From: Parabacteroides sp. An277
GTDB lineage: Bacteria > Bacteroidota > Bacteroidia > Bacteroidales > Tannerellaceae
NCBI RefSeq assembly: GCF_002159645.1
Contig: NZ_NFJB01000017.1
Location: 1 to 64,000 of the forward strand
DNA: 64,000 bases
Direction of reading: 5' to 3'
Below, piece by piece: positions 25,794 through 34,850 of this stretch. A program made the position numbers and the translations under genes. The notes beneath the pieces were generated by a model. It searched no databases. It had not been told where the DNA came from and saw nothing but the letters and a program-made list of their open reading frames with translations. Position 1 is the stretch's first letter, and the number at the start of each line of letters is the position of its first letter.

Positions 25794-26813
25794 TTACCGA
25801 ATCAGGAAATTAAATTTGTCTATATTCTTCAACGCTACGCCGGTACCGCGTGCGACTGCATGCAGGGGGTCTTCCGCTACATGGAACGTAATGTTCATTT
25901 TGTCGGACAATCGCTTATCCAGTCCGCGCATCAACGCGCCTCCACCTGTCAGGTAAATGCCGTTATGTACAATGTCGGCATACAATTCCGGTGGCGTCTG
26001 CTCCAAAGCACTCAGGATAGCAGCTTCCATCTTCGATATCGTACGATCCAAACAATGGGCAATCTCTTGATACGAAACCGGCACTTCCATCGGCAAAGCA
26101 GTCATTTGGTTCGGGCCATGCACGATGAAATCCTCGGGCGGGTCTTGCAAGGTGGTCAATGCCGAACCCACATGAATCTTGATTTGTTCGGCCGTCCGCT
26201 CGCCTACTTTCACGTTGTGCTGGCGGCGCATATATTCCACAATATCTTCCGTCAAATCATCTCCCGCAATTCGTATGGATTTATTCGACACAATACCACC
26301 CAACGAAATGACCGCGATTTCCGTCGTACCGCCTCCTATATCCACAATCATATTCCCTTCGGGCGCTTGTACATCGATGCCAATCCCCAACGCAGCCGCC
26401 ATCGGCTCAAAAATCATATACACATCCCGTCCGCCGGCATGTTCGGCTGAATCGCGTACGGCACGGATTTCCACCTCCGTACTTCCTGAAGGAATGCCAA
26501 TCACCATACGCAGCGAAGGCGTAAACCACCGGCTCCGATTGCCCGCCATCTTAATCAAACCGCGTATCATCTGCTCAGCGGCGTAGAAATCGGCGATCAC
26601 ACCTTCACGCAACGGACGAATGGTACGGATATTGTCATGTACCTTTCCATCCATTTCGCGTGCCGCTTTCCCGATAGCCAATACCTTGTCGGTACGTCTA
26701 TCCAAAGCGACCATAGAGGGCTCGTCGACTACCATCTTTCCATTACAAGTAATGATGGTATTGGCCGTCCCCAAATCCATCGCTACTTCTTGAGTAAATG
26801 AAAATAATCCCAT
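25794..26813 (-). CDS. mreB: Rod-shape-determining protein MreB (actin homologue)
   Basis: A 339-residue protein with the actin-fold phosphate-binding loops (DLGTANTIIT near the N-terminus, VDIGGGTTEIAVISLGG in the middle) and the adenosine motif YLTGGGALMRGLDKR. It begins with an amphipathic membrane-binding stretch MGLFSFTQEVAMDLG. MreB forms ATP-dependent filaments that position the elongasome. It is the first gene of the shape operon. purH lies 101 nt upstream on the same strand and may be transcribed with it or separately. Confidence 0.97.
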   Translation of the reverse strand: MGLFSFTQEVAMDLGTANTIITCNGKMVVDEPSMVALDRRTDKVLAIGKAAREMDGKVHDNIRTIRPLREGVIADFYAAEQMIRGLIKMAGNRSRWFTPSLRMVIGIPSGSTEVEIRAVRDSAEHAGGRDVYMIFEPMAAALGIGIDVQAPEGNMIVDIGGGTTEIAVISLGGIVSNKSIRIAGDDLTEDIVEYMRRQHNVKVGERTAEQIKIHVGSALTTLQDPPEDFIVHGPNQMTALPMEVPVSYQEIAHCLDRTISKMEAAILSALEQTPPELYADIVHNGIYLTGGGALMRGLDKRLSDKMNITFHVAEDPLHAVARGTGVALKNIDKFNFLIR

Positions 26814-26914
26814 GCTATCTTTATTTCGTAAATGAACTATGTTTTCTCTTAAATATAACGGGAATCCCGACGGATTATCGTTTATTTTCCTGTCGAAATT
26901 CCCTACTTTTCTTT

Positions 26915-28438
26915 TTAATGTCTAAAATGGCGAACGCCTGTCTTTACCATCGCCAATCCATGTTCGTTGCAATAAGCCACCGATTGGTCATCACGAATCG
27001 AACCGGCCGGCTGTATAATGGCCGTAATACCCGCTTTGTCTGCGATTTCCACACAATCCGGGAAGGGGAAGAAGGCATCCGAAGCCATCACCGCCCCATT
27101 CAAATCGAAGTTGAACGACTTCGCCTTTTCGATGGCCTGCTTCAAAGCATCCACACGCGAAGTCTGGCCAATTCCACTGGCACACAATTGTTTGTTTTTA
27201 GCCAACGTGATGGCATTCGACTTGCTGTTCTTGACAATCTTATTGGCAAACAAGAGGTCTTCGATTTCGGGTGCCGAAGGTTGTTTTTCCGTCATCGGTT
27301 CCAAATCGACCTCTGTCTGGATGCTTAAATCCTTTTCTTGCATCAACACGCCGTTGAGCAAAGAACGGAACTGCATCGGGCAAGTCTTACACTCCTTGCG
27401 AACCAAGATGATGCGGTTCTTTTTCTGTTCCAACACCTCCAACGCATCCGCATCGTAAGCCGGAGCAATCAGGACTTCAAAGAAAATCTTGTTGATTTCT
27501 TCCGCTACCTCTTTATTGATAGTCGTATTGGTAATCAAGATTCCACCGAAAGCCGAAACCGGATCACCTGCCAAGGCATCTTTCCAAGCTTCCAATACCG
27601 TCGAACGGGAAGCAACACCACACGGGTTGTTATGCTTCAAGACCGCAAACGTCAATTCGTCGAACTCGTCAATCAAATTGACTGCCGCATCAATGTCCAA
27701 CAAATTATTGTAAGAAATCTCTTTTCCATGCAATTGTTCGAACATATCGTTGAACTTACCATAGAAACGACCCGACTGGTGCGGGTTCTCGCCATAACGG
27801 AGGTGCATCGGTTCGTCTACGGCTGCCCGGAAATAGGAACCTTCCCGCTTGTCGAAGTAGTTGAAGATGGCACTATCATAACCGGAAGAAACGGCGAATG
27901 CCTCTTTGGCAAACCATTTACGGTCTTCCAGGGTCGATTCAGCCCCCTTCTCGTTCAACAAATTCAAAAGCGGAGCATATTGATGCTTCGATGCGACAAT
28001 CAATACGTCTTTAAAGTTCTTGGCAGCTGCACGGATTAAGGAAATGCCACCTATATCTATCTTTTCGATAATCGCTTGTTCATCGGCTCCTGAAGCCACC
28101 GTTTCGGCAAAGGGATACAAATCCACGATGACCAAATCGATTTCCGGAATTTCATATTGAGCTAATTGCGCTTTGTCGCCTTCATTCTCCCGACGCGCCA
28201 AGATACCTCCAAACACCTTCGGGTGCAACGTTTTTACACGTCCGCCCAAAATAGAGGGATATCCTGTCAAATCTTCTACTGCCTCGCAGGGCATTCCCAG
28301 CGATTCAATAAACGTCTTCGTACCGCCCGTCGACACAAAAGAGACGCCCTGTTCATGAAGTTTTCTCAGAATTTCATCCAAACCATCTTTATGGAACACT
28401 GAAACCAGTGCTCGATTCATTTTTTTCGTTGCCGTCAT
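26915..28438 (-). CDS. purH: Bifunctional AICAR formyltransferase / IMP cyclohydrolase
   Basis: Start set at 28438 (MTATKKMNRALVSVFHKDGL), giving 507 residues. The open frame extends a further 11 codons through a likely promoter. The N-terminal MGS-like cyclohydrolase domain (VSTGGTKTFIESLG, GGRVKTLHPKVFGGIL) and the AICAR transformylase domain (LRYGENPHQSGRFYG, LKHNNPCGVA, SDAFFPFPD) are both complete. It catalyses the last two steps of de novo purine synthesis. It is not clustered with other pur genes. Confidence 0.96.
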   Translation of the reverse strand: MTATKKMNRALVSVFHKDGLDEILRKLHEQGVSFVSTGGTKTFIESLGMPCEAVEDLTGYPSILGGRVKTLHPKVFGGILARRENEGDKAQLAQYEIPEIDLVIVDLYPFAETVASGADEQAIIEKIDIGGISLIRAAAKNFKDVLIVASKHQYAPLLNLLNEKGAESTLEDRKWFAKEAFAVSSGYDSAIFNYFDKREGSYFRAAVDEPMHLRYGENPHQSGRFYGKFNDMFEQLHGKEISYNNLLDIDAAVNLIDEFDELTFAVLKHNNPCGVASRSTVLEAWKDALAGDPVSAFGGILITNTTINKEVAEEINKIFFEVLIAPAYDADALEVLEQKKNRIILVRKECKTCPMQFRSLLNGVLMQEKDLSIQTEVDLEPMTEKQPSAPEIEDLLFANKIVKNSKSNAITLAKNKQLCASGIGQTSRVDALKQAIEKAKSFNFDLNGAVMASDAFFPFPDCVEIADKAGITAIIQPAGSIRDDQSVAYCNEHGLAMVKTGVRHFRH

Positions 28439-28470
28439 TTTCTTTATTCCTTTCTGTTTTTTTAGAGGCA

Positions 28471-28478
28471 CAAAATTA
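28471..28478 (-). promoter_or_regulatory. Candidate -7 box of purH
   Basis: On the minus strand the bases read TAATTTTG, fitting TAnnTTTG. The predicted start, about 28464, gives a 26-nt leader to the ATG at 28438 and supports that start over the longer open frame. Confidence 0.5.
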
Positions 28479-28549
28479 GTGATTTATTTTCAATTCGTTT
28501 CTATACCCGAAGAAAGAGGAGAAAATTTAACACCCTTTTTATACTTTCG

Positions 28550-30652
28550 TTACTTAAACTCGCGGATAAGCCGGTTCATGTGCGAGGTCGTCAACCCGGC
28601 ATAGCGTTCGTCCAAGTCTCCTTCCATCGCTTGGGCATCTTTCGAAGACAGTACGCCCTCGCTCTCCAACTGGGATATCTGGCGTTTCTCGTTCGCCAGC
28701 ATCATGCGGATGGACTTTCGCGTTACGGCACATTGATAGGAAGCCGGATAGTATTGAGCCACCTCTTCCAACACTTCGTTCATGCGGGTTATATTCTCAT
28801 TGATTTCCACATGCAATTCAGCTAACGACTCTTTCTCCGTATCGGAAAGCACAGCCGATTGGGCAAAGTCGTCGACCAACTTCAACGCTTCCCGCTGGGC
28901 GATGATAAAACCTCGTCCTAAATCATATCCGACAATCACCCATTCGTGCGAACGATGGCTCCACCATTCCCGTCCCCAAGCGAATTGTTTCGTCCAACGC
29001 ATGTAGAAGGGCTCTTGGAAATAATCATAAATCCACTTGCGGTAATGCAACGGAGCATGTCCATCGCGGTCGTATAGCTCATCTACGGCCGATATCAATA
29101 CTTTCAACGAAAGATTAGAGATGATACCTTCGTCGAACAAACGCCAATAGATGGCCTTCTCTTTCTTCAGCACACGGATACGGACATCGGCCAGGACATC
29201 TTCCGGCGTCAGGCGTGCTACCTGGGGCGCCTCTTCCTTTTCAGGCAAGAACTGTTCGACCAAAGGCCAGTTCGAGGCTTCCAGCATCTCTTTCTTTTTC
29301 AGCTTCTCCAGATATTTGCCGGTATTGTCGGCAATCTGTTTGCGAATGCCATAATCCAACAGCATTTTGGCGGATGCTACTTTGGTCAATCCCAACTTCA
29401 AGAGGAACCAACGCATCGTAGTGGCATTGACGGCCAAGGTAAGTGTCACAATACCGCCTGTATAGAGTAATATCTGCCGACGGATATCTTCCGGAATAGC
29501 AACTGTATAGGAAACCATCAGGGCTAACGTCAACCCCAACGCACCGCGCAATCCGCCCCACGAAAGGATAAACGACTCGCGCATGGACAGTCCGTAACCG
29601 GTCTTCTTCATCAGCGGATAGAGCATCGCTACCATAAACATACGGACCACGTTTACGCCTACATAGACAATCAGCAAAAGCAACAGGCTGGTCCAGGTCA
29701 CGTCTACCTTCAAGGCAATTACCACACCTACGATAATGAATATTAAGGTATTTGCCATATAGGCCATCAATTCCCAAAACGAAGCCATGAATTTGTTTAC
29801 TTCCGGTTTCAATTGGGGACGACCGATATAGGAAATGGTCAGTCCGAAAGCGACCAAGGCAATCACACCCGATACATCCAAGAAACTTTGGGCCAGAATA
29901 AAGGTGATATACGACGATACAATAATCACACTATTCTGTACCGCCTCATCGCCTCCGACTTTCGATAAGAACCAAATCGTGAACCGGGCTATGACCCAAC
30001 CTAACAACACGCCGCCGAATACCACAATCAGGAAGTTCAATACCGGCGATTCCACGATTCCTCCGGCCGTATAGACGCCAAAGAAAATCATAAACAGCAC
30101 GATACCGGTTCCATCGTTGAGCATCGACTCCGCATCCACAAGGGTCGAGAAGCGTTTGCTCGTCCGCAGTTCCTTCAACAGTGCCACCACGGCTACCGGG
30201 TCGGTAGCACTAATCAACGCGCCGAACATGAGTGCATACGACCAATTCCAGCCGCTGCATTCGGGGAAAATAGCGGCCATACCCATGAGAAGGGCACCTG
30301 TCAGGAACATCGCTATCACCATTCCCGGACCAGCCAACAGGGTTGAATTCAACAACGACTTGCGGAACACGTGCAAATCCAACTCATACGCACCATCAAA
30401 AATCAAGAGAGGAAGGAAGATGTACAGAATCAAATCCGGGTCCATATTCCCCGCAAAATCAATCGCCGGCTTTACAATCCCCGCGTCCTGCAACACGCCG
30501 AAGCGGTCTAAAAGCCCCAGCCCGATACCCAACACGAACAATCCCACCGTATAGGGGAAATTCGTCTTTTTCAATACAGATTTCAAAATGGCACCGACTA
30601 CCAAACAGATAACCACAAACATCAACGGTGCCAACAATGCATTCGTCTCCAT
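28550..30652 (-). CDS. CPA1-family Na+/H+ antiporter (NhaP-like)
   Basis: A 700-residue protein with about twelve transmembrane helices in the N-terminal ~430 residues, containing FDGAYELDLHVFRKS, the ion-binding-type motif ALISATDPVAVVALLKEL, NDGTGIVLFMIFFG and SWGGLRGALGLTLAL, all typical of CPA1 exchangers. The remaining ~270 residues form a cytoplasmic helical tail (MLEASNWPLVEQFLPEKEE..SQLESEGVLSSKDAQAMEGDL) that may regulate transport. It exchanges Na+ or K+ for H+ across the inner membrane. It has its own probable promoter at 30698. Confidence 0.93.
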   Translation of the reverse strand: METNALLAPLMFVVICLVVGAILKSVLKKTNFPYTVGLFVLGIGLGLLDRFGVLQDAGIVKPAIDFAGNMDPDLILYIFLPLLIFDGAYELDLHVFRKSLLNSTLLAGPGMVIAMFLTGALLMGMAAIFPECSGWNWSYALMFGALISATDPVAVVALLKELRTSKRFSTLVDAESMLNDGTGIVLFMIFFGVYTAGGIVESPVLNFLIVVFGGVLLGWVIARFTIWFLSKVGGDEAVQNSVIIVSSYITFILAQSFLDVSGVIALVAFGLTISYIGRPQLKPEVNKFMASFWELMAYMANTLIFIIVGVVIALKVDVTWTSLLLLLIVYVGVNVVRMFMVAMLYPLMKKTGYGLSMRESFILSWGGLRGALGLTLALMVSYTVAIPEDIRRQILLYTGGIVTLTLAVNATTMRWFLLKLGLTKVASAKMLLDYGIRKQIADNTGKYLEKLKKKEMLEASNWPLVEQFLPEKEEAPQVARLTPEDVLADVRIRVLKKEKAIYWRLFDEGIISNLSLKVLISAVDELYDRDGHAPLHYRKWIYDYFQEPFYMRWTKQFAWGREWWSHRSHEWVIVGYDLGRGFIIAQREALKLVDDFAQSAVLSDTEKESLAELHVEINENITRMNEVLEEVAQYYPASYQCAVTRKSIRMMLANEKRQISQLESEGVLSSKDAQAMEGDLDERYAGLTTSHMNRLIREFK

Positions 30653-30697
30653 ACATTTATTCTATTACAATTACATCCAATGAACTCTTTGGGGCTG

Positions 30698-30705
30698 CAA
30701 AAGTA
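30698..30705 (-). promoter_or_regulatory. -7 box of the antiporter gene
   Basis: On the minus strand the bases read TACTTTTG, matching TAnnTTTG, with a predicted start near 30691 and a leader of about 38 nt before the ATG at 30652. Confidence 0.6.
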
Positions 30706-30828
30706 ACAGAAATGTACGATATAAACTATTTTTTCGGGATAAATGTAGTGGGAAGTTACACGGCTTTTTCATAAAAAAACGGTAACCTTGTAGACCATAA
30801 GGGAACCCCATTCGGAACACCTGTATCT

Positions 30829-30959
30829 GCAGGCCTCGCTCCGCTTCGACCAGCAGCTATGCACAGAAGTCCTCTTCGAGGACTGTTTTATTACCTATAT
30901 CGTACCTCGAAGAGGCACAATTTTCAAGTAGCCGTAGGTCGAAGCGGAGCGAGGCCTGC
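30829..30959. repeat. REP-like element with 23-bp perfect inverted arms
   Basis: A 23-bp left arm (30829-30851, containing GGCCTCGCTCCGCTTCGACC) is the exact complement of the right arm 30937-30959. Between them lies a second, internal palindrome around CCTCTTCGAGG. The same words recur in other orientations at about 44.98, 46.56, 52.0 and 53.14 kb. This fills most of the gene-free stretch 30653-30993; apart from it only the antiporter promoter is seen. Confidence 0.8.
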
Positions 30960-30993
30960 GGTATCCAATTAAATGAAAGAACCGTGTAGGAAG

Positions 30994-32631
30994 TTACGGT
31001 ACGCGGACCAACGTAAGTGTCCGGTCGCAATAGGGGGAGATGGCCATGCGGTGGGTAATAAAGAGCATGGTCTTGTGAGGAAAATGGTGGGTAAGGCGTT
31101 GCATCAGGAGGCGTTCGGTTGTTTCGTCGAGGGAGGAACTGAACTCATCAAAAAGGAGGATAGAGCCTTTCCGGAGCAGGGCGCGGGCGATGGCGATGCG
31201 CTGGGCTTGCCCTTCGCTCAGTCCGCCTCCTGCCTCTTGGCAAAGCGTGTCGAGTCCTTCGGGAAGGGTATAGACGAAATCGGCTACGGCGGTATGGAGG
31301 GCATGGCGTATTTCCTCCTCTGTAGCCGATGGATTTCCGACCAGGAGATTACTGCGTATCGTACCGCTCAACAGGCTGTTCCCTTGGGGTACATAGACCA
31401 GGTTACAGCGGGTAGCGGGCGATACGGGAACCTGTTGCATCGAATCGTAGAGATAAAGATGGCCCTCTCCGGGCGACAACAAGGCGAGGATGAGGCGGAA
31501 GAGCGTGCTTTTCCCGGCACCGGTCTCACCCAGGATAGCGGTACGCGAACCGGGCGGGAAGTCGTAGGAGAAATGGGTTAATATGTCTCGTTTGCCTTCC
31601 GGATAACGAAAGGTGACCGCTTCCAGGCGAATACCGGCCGGCGCCTGTAAGGGATGGGGAGCAAGGCGCTCCTCCGCTTCGGCCTCCTCGATTTCCTGCA
31701 ATCGGTCTACCGAGGCAGAGGCATGTAGAAGCGAGGGGAATTGCTGGCACATCCCGACCAGCGGCCGTTGGATTTGTCCGACGAGCTGCAAGAAGGCGGT
31801 CATCATGCCGAAGGTAATGCGCCCGTCCCGGATTCCTTCTACGCCCCAAAGGAAAGCCGTCAGGTAGCTCAACGCAAAGGCGGCACTCAGGAAAAGGCGC
31901 GAATAGGAACTGAACCGGCTCCGACGCATCACCTTCCCCACGAGGTCGCCCTGCAGGGTATCGAGGCGGGTAGCCGCTTTTCCCTCCTGCTCCATCGTTT
32001 GCAAAAGGAGGACATGCTGCAGACTTTCCTGCAGGAAACTCTGTACTTTTCCGTCGGATTCTCGTATGAATCGCGTCAGGTTCCGCATTCGATGGGTGAT
32101 GAATTTCCCGAGCAAGAGGAACAGGGGCATGATGAGCAGGATGAGATAAGCCAAGTGTACGTCCATCCGGAACAGGAAGAGCCAAGCGGCCAGGAATTGG
32201 AGGCCGGTAGGGAGCAACGAGGGGATGGTATGGCTGAGGGCATCGGCTATCACGCGCACGTCTTCTTCCAACCGGTTGGTCAGATCTCCGGTATGCCGTC
32301 GGCTCAAGGAGAGGTAGGGAAGGCGGGTGAGATGGGCGAAAAGTCTTCCCTGGAGCTGGGTTTTCAGTCGGATATGGGTATAGCTGACGAGCTGATTCCG
32401 GAGGAAAGCACTGCTTAATTGCCCTACACTACACCCTACCAACAGGAGGACATACGTTGGGTAATCTATCGACTTTACTCCGGTGGCTCCATCTATCAAC
32501 ACTTTGCACAGATAGACAAAGAGCAGGGAAAGAACTACCTGCCCGAGCCCCAAGAGCATGTTCCCCATAAGGGCGCAGCGTATCCCTTGGGTCGCGCGGA
32601 ACATCCATCGAAGTGCCGGCTGGGATTTCAT
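30994..32631 (-). CDS. ABC exporter, fused permease and ATPase
   Basis: A 545-residue half-transporter: an N-terminal six-helix ABC membrane domain and a C-terminal nucleotide-binding domain with Walker A GETGAGKSTLF, signature LSEGQAQRIAIARALL, Walker B ILLFDEFSSSLDE and switch His in FITHR. There is no N-terminal C39 peptidase, so any leader cleavage must come from another protein. Its ATG overlaps the stop of the nucleotidyltransferase gene as ATGA (32631-32628), so translation is coupled. In this setting, with PqqD, an S26-type peptidase and an HPr-kinase-like protein, it is the probable exporter of a small modified peptide (inference). Confidence 0.85.
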   Translation of the reverse strand: MKSQPALRWMFRATQGIRCALMGNMLLGLGQVVLSLLFVYLCKVLIDGATGVKSIDYPTYVLLLVGCSVGQLSSAFLRNQLVSYTHIRLKTQLQGRLFAHLTRLPYLSLSRRHTGDLTNRLEEDVRVIADALSHTIPSLLPTGLQFLAAWLFLFRMDVHLAYLILLIMPLFLLLGKFITHRMRNLTRFIRESDGKVQSFLQESLQHVLLLQTMEQEGKAATRLDTLQGDLVGKVMRRSRFSSYSRLFLSAAFALSYLTAFLWGVEGIRDGRITFGMMTAFLQLVGQIQRPLVGMCQQFPSLLHASASVDRLQEIEEAEAEERLAPHPLQAPAGIRLEAVTFRYPEGKRDILTHFSYDFPPGSRTAILGETGAGKSTLFRLILALLSPGEGHLYLYDSMQQVPVSPATRCNLVYVPQGNSLLSGTIRSNLLVGNPSATEEEIRHALHTAVADFVYTLPEGLDTLCQEAGGGLSEGQAQRIAIARALLRKGSILLFDEFSSSLDETTERLLMQRLTHHFPHKTMLFITHRMAISPYCDRTLTLVRVP

Positions 32632-33746
32632 TGGTGGAAAAGGGCGACTTTAAATCCGTGTCGGAGGGAATAGAACACGAACCGACCTACTTCGCGGGGA
32701 GCGAGGGAAAAGGTCTGGGCATACCAGGTTATCCGTTGTCGGAAGGCATACCATTTCCCGGCATAATAACCGGTGGGACGGACAGAGGCGGGCGAGAAAT
32801 AATGCTTTCCGAAGTTTCCGCACCGGAATATCAACTCGACCACCCGGGCGGCTTGTTTCCGATAGCGCGCGTCGTAAAAGGGAAATTCGGCTTCGGGTAA
32901 TCCCAAATAATCCACGGCCACGCAGCCGAACAGTTTCCAGAAACGTGTTAAGCGCAGGTAACGGATATCTTGTGCCAAGGTTTCCCGGTCTAAGGTGGAG
33001 GCATGGACATGCAGGTAGCGGGTCCAGTCGCATATCTGCCGGAATCCTATGCCTATGGCGAGGAAATGTTTCAAGAAGTGGTAGAACAGATAGACGGCAT
33101 CGAAAGAGACGGGCGGGAGCAATACCTCCGTCCCTCCTATCGTTCCTACTGGGCAAGTCTCTTTTTGTTCCTGCAAATAGTGGCGGGTCCAACGCTGTAT
33201 GCGCGTATCCAACGCAGGGTCTAAAGCATAAGCGGCGAGGCGATGTAGCTCGACCACCACCCCTTGGTAGGAAGCGTGGTAATGCTGGAGGCTTTCATGC
33301 GCGTCTTCCGTCCGTGCGCCGGCCTGCTGCAGGATATGGCAGGCAGCTGCATAATCGGCGGGTCCGACATACAAGTCGATATCACCGCATTGCCGCTGTT
33401 CGGGATAACGGTAACAACGGGCGATTCCTTGCCCTTTCAACAGGATGGGCTGGATGGAAGCGGCCTGTAGCTGAGGAACGAGCGTACGCAACACCTCGTT
33501 TAAGCGCGTATGGCTCCGCCGGAGCTGAACCAAATGGTGCTGGATGGGCCTCAAATAGGGAACGGAGGGGCGCAGGGTTTCGGGCAAAGCTCCTATCCCA
33601 TCACTCACAATTCCTAACACGGTCTGCTTCTGGGCTTGGGAAAGAAGGAAACCCCATTCCGTCCCCGCATGATAGAGGGAAGGGTCCGGAGGGGTTCCCC
33701 AAAGTCCGGCGCGGAGCAAATCGAGGAAAAGCGCTTGCTCTTTCAT
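32628..33746 (-). CDS. Nucleotidyltransferase-family protein of a PqqD cluster
   Basis: Start at 33746 (MKEQALFLDLLRAGLWG), where ATGA overlaps the pqqD-like stop; 372 residues. The central motif ILLKGQGIARCYRYPEQRQCGDIDLYVGPADY fits the NTP_transf_5 family, whose conserved KG..YP..R..DID residues form a polymerase-beta-type nucleotidyltransferase site. Relatives occur in lasso-peptide loci of the paeninodin type and beside PqqD proteins. The substrate here is unknown; a plausible one is a phosphorylated or otherwise modified peptide. It ends in an ATGA overlap with the ABC exporter. Confidence 0.8.
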   Translation of the reverse strand: MKEQALFLDLLRAGLWGTPPDPSLYHAGTEWGFLLSQAQKQTVLGIVSDGIGALPETLRPSVPYLRPIQHHLVQLRRSHTRLNEVLRTLVPQLQAASIQPILLKGQGIARCYRYPEQRQCGDIDLYVGPADYAAACHILQQAGARTEDAHESLQHYHASYQGVVVELHRLAAYALDPALDTRIQRWTRHYLQEQKETCPVGTIGGTEVLLPPVSFDAVYLFYHFLKHFLAIGIGFRQICDWTRYLHVHASTLDRETLAQDIRYLRLTRFWKLFGCVAVDYLGLPEAEFPFYDARYRKQAARVVELIFRCGNFGKHYFSPASVRPTGYYAGKWYAFRQRITWYAQTFSLAPREVGRFVFYSLRHGFKVALFHQ

Positions 33747-34009
33747 TCGATGAGTCCTTCTTGCTTCCATACGCGACAGAGTGCTTGCACATCCGCTTCG
33801 GCCCTCGAAGCCGGGATGTCATACCGTTCGACCAGCAACTGCACCAAGGTATCGGTCGTAAACTCTTGGTCGGCCACTTGCTGCCAGAGATAGGCGGCAG
33901 AGGCATTCAGGCGGACGAGCTTGTCGAAGTTAATCTGTTCCAAGCCTTCGCCGGCCACCATGTATTCTCCGCATAATTCGCGGAGGACAAAACCTTTCTT
34001 TATCTTCAT
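33743..34009 (-). CDS. PqqD-family peptide-recognition protein
   Basis: An 88-residue protein spanning a whole PqqD domain: KIKKGFVLRELCGEYMVAGEG, then FDKLVRLNASAAYLWQQVAD with the LN.SA..LW signature, then a winged-helix C-terminus (LLVERYDIPASRAEADVQAL). PqqD-like proteins bind the leader of ribosomally made peptides and present it to modifying enzymes. It heads a coupled trio (pqqD-like, nucleotidyltransferase, ABC exporter) joined by ATGA overlaps. The gap between it and the peptidase gene upstream holds an inserted hairpin element. Confidence 0.9.
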   Translation of the reverse strand: MKIKKGFVLRELCGEYMVAGEGLEQINFDKLVRLNASAAYLWQQVADQEFTTDTLVQLLVERYDIPASRAEADVQALCRVWKQEGLIE

Positions 34010-34056
34010 ACGTCATGCTGTTTAATTAAAATGTGAGGGGGTGTCAAAATAGAAAA

Positions 34057-34312
34057 GGGGGCTGTGTCAAAATGCTATCTGAAAGAGGCTGTGTCGAAAA
34101 GATGCAGCCTTATTTTTTCTGAAAAAGTAGAAAAAGATAAAGGGAAAGTACATTGAAATAGGAAATAGGACGCAGATAAACGCGAACTAAAGCGCAGATA
34201 AACGCAGATTTTTTTAATGGCTACGCGATATTTACCGCAAAAAATAAAAATCTGCGTTTATCTGCGCTTTAGTCTGCGTCGTCTGCGTGCTATATACCCA
34301 TTACGACACACC
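34057..34312. repeat. Long hairpin element, copy 1
   Basis: The core is an inverted repeat, 34171-34213 with 34246-34287, built from CGCAGATAAACGC words; about 30 bp next to the loop are perfectly paired. The flanks GGGCTGTGTCAAAAT on the left and GTGCTATATACCCATTA on the right are also present at the second copy (53169-53313), whose stem has a different sequence. The element occupies most of the gene-free 34010-34397 stretch and splits an otherwise tightly packed operon, indicating insertion. It resembles a MITE or REP element. Confidence 0.75.
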
Positions 34313-34397
34313 CTCTTTCAGTTACTTTCAGATAACATTTTCTTATTTATTTATGATACACCCTCCTATCTCATTAGGACACCCCCGATTTCCACTT

Positions 34398-34850
34398 TCA
34401 AGGCCTGATTCCGATTCTTCTGCCTATCCCTAAAAGATAACGGCGGACAGGGGCGAGTTTCATCCACCAGAAAGAGTATTGACGAAAGACCCGCCCGTCG
34501 CAGTCGATATACCGCCCGTCTCGGATAAGGGTCGCTACTTTGGCTATCACTTGCGCCTGGGTACAGGGTTCGATAGCACGTACATTCCCGTCTCCCATCA
34601 AGAACAACTGCTCGCCTTCCTGGCGGATGAGGCGATGGAGGACATAACTTCCCGGACGTATCTCTGCCAAGAGGATATCGCCCCGCCGAAGGATGCCGGG
34701 AGCCGTCAATATCACATTATCCCGTCCGCCCCGGATAAAGGGCCACATGCTTTGGCCTTTGGGACAGAACGTGACGCGCCTTCCGGCTTCTATCAATTGT
34801 TTGATATACCCTACCAACTCCCGGTTGGGTATTTCTCGGATAAGGGTCAT
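34398..34850 (-). CDS. S24/S26-family (signal-peptidase-like) peptidase
   Basis: Start at 34850, where ATGA overlaps the stop of the kinase-like gene (34856 is an alternative). The 150-residue protein has the catalytic-serine motif KGQSMWPFI, the block GDILLAEIRPGSYVLHRLI and the LFLMGDGN motif of signal-peptidase-like enzymes. No clear membrane anchor is visible, so it may act in the cytoplasm or be peripheral. In a locus with PqqD and an ABC exporter lacking a peptidase domain, a leader-removing role is a reasonable inference. The family assignment is good; the substrate is unknown. Confidence 0.82.
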   Translation of the reverse strand: MTLIREIPNRELVGYIKQLIEAGRRVTFCPKGQSMWPFIRGGRDNVILTAPGILRRGDILLAEIRPGSYVLHRLIRQEGEQLFLMGDGNVRAIEPCTQAQVIAKVATLIRDGRYIDCDGRVFRQYSFWWMKLAPVRRYLLGIGRRIGIRP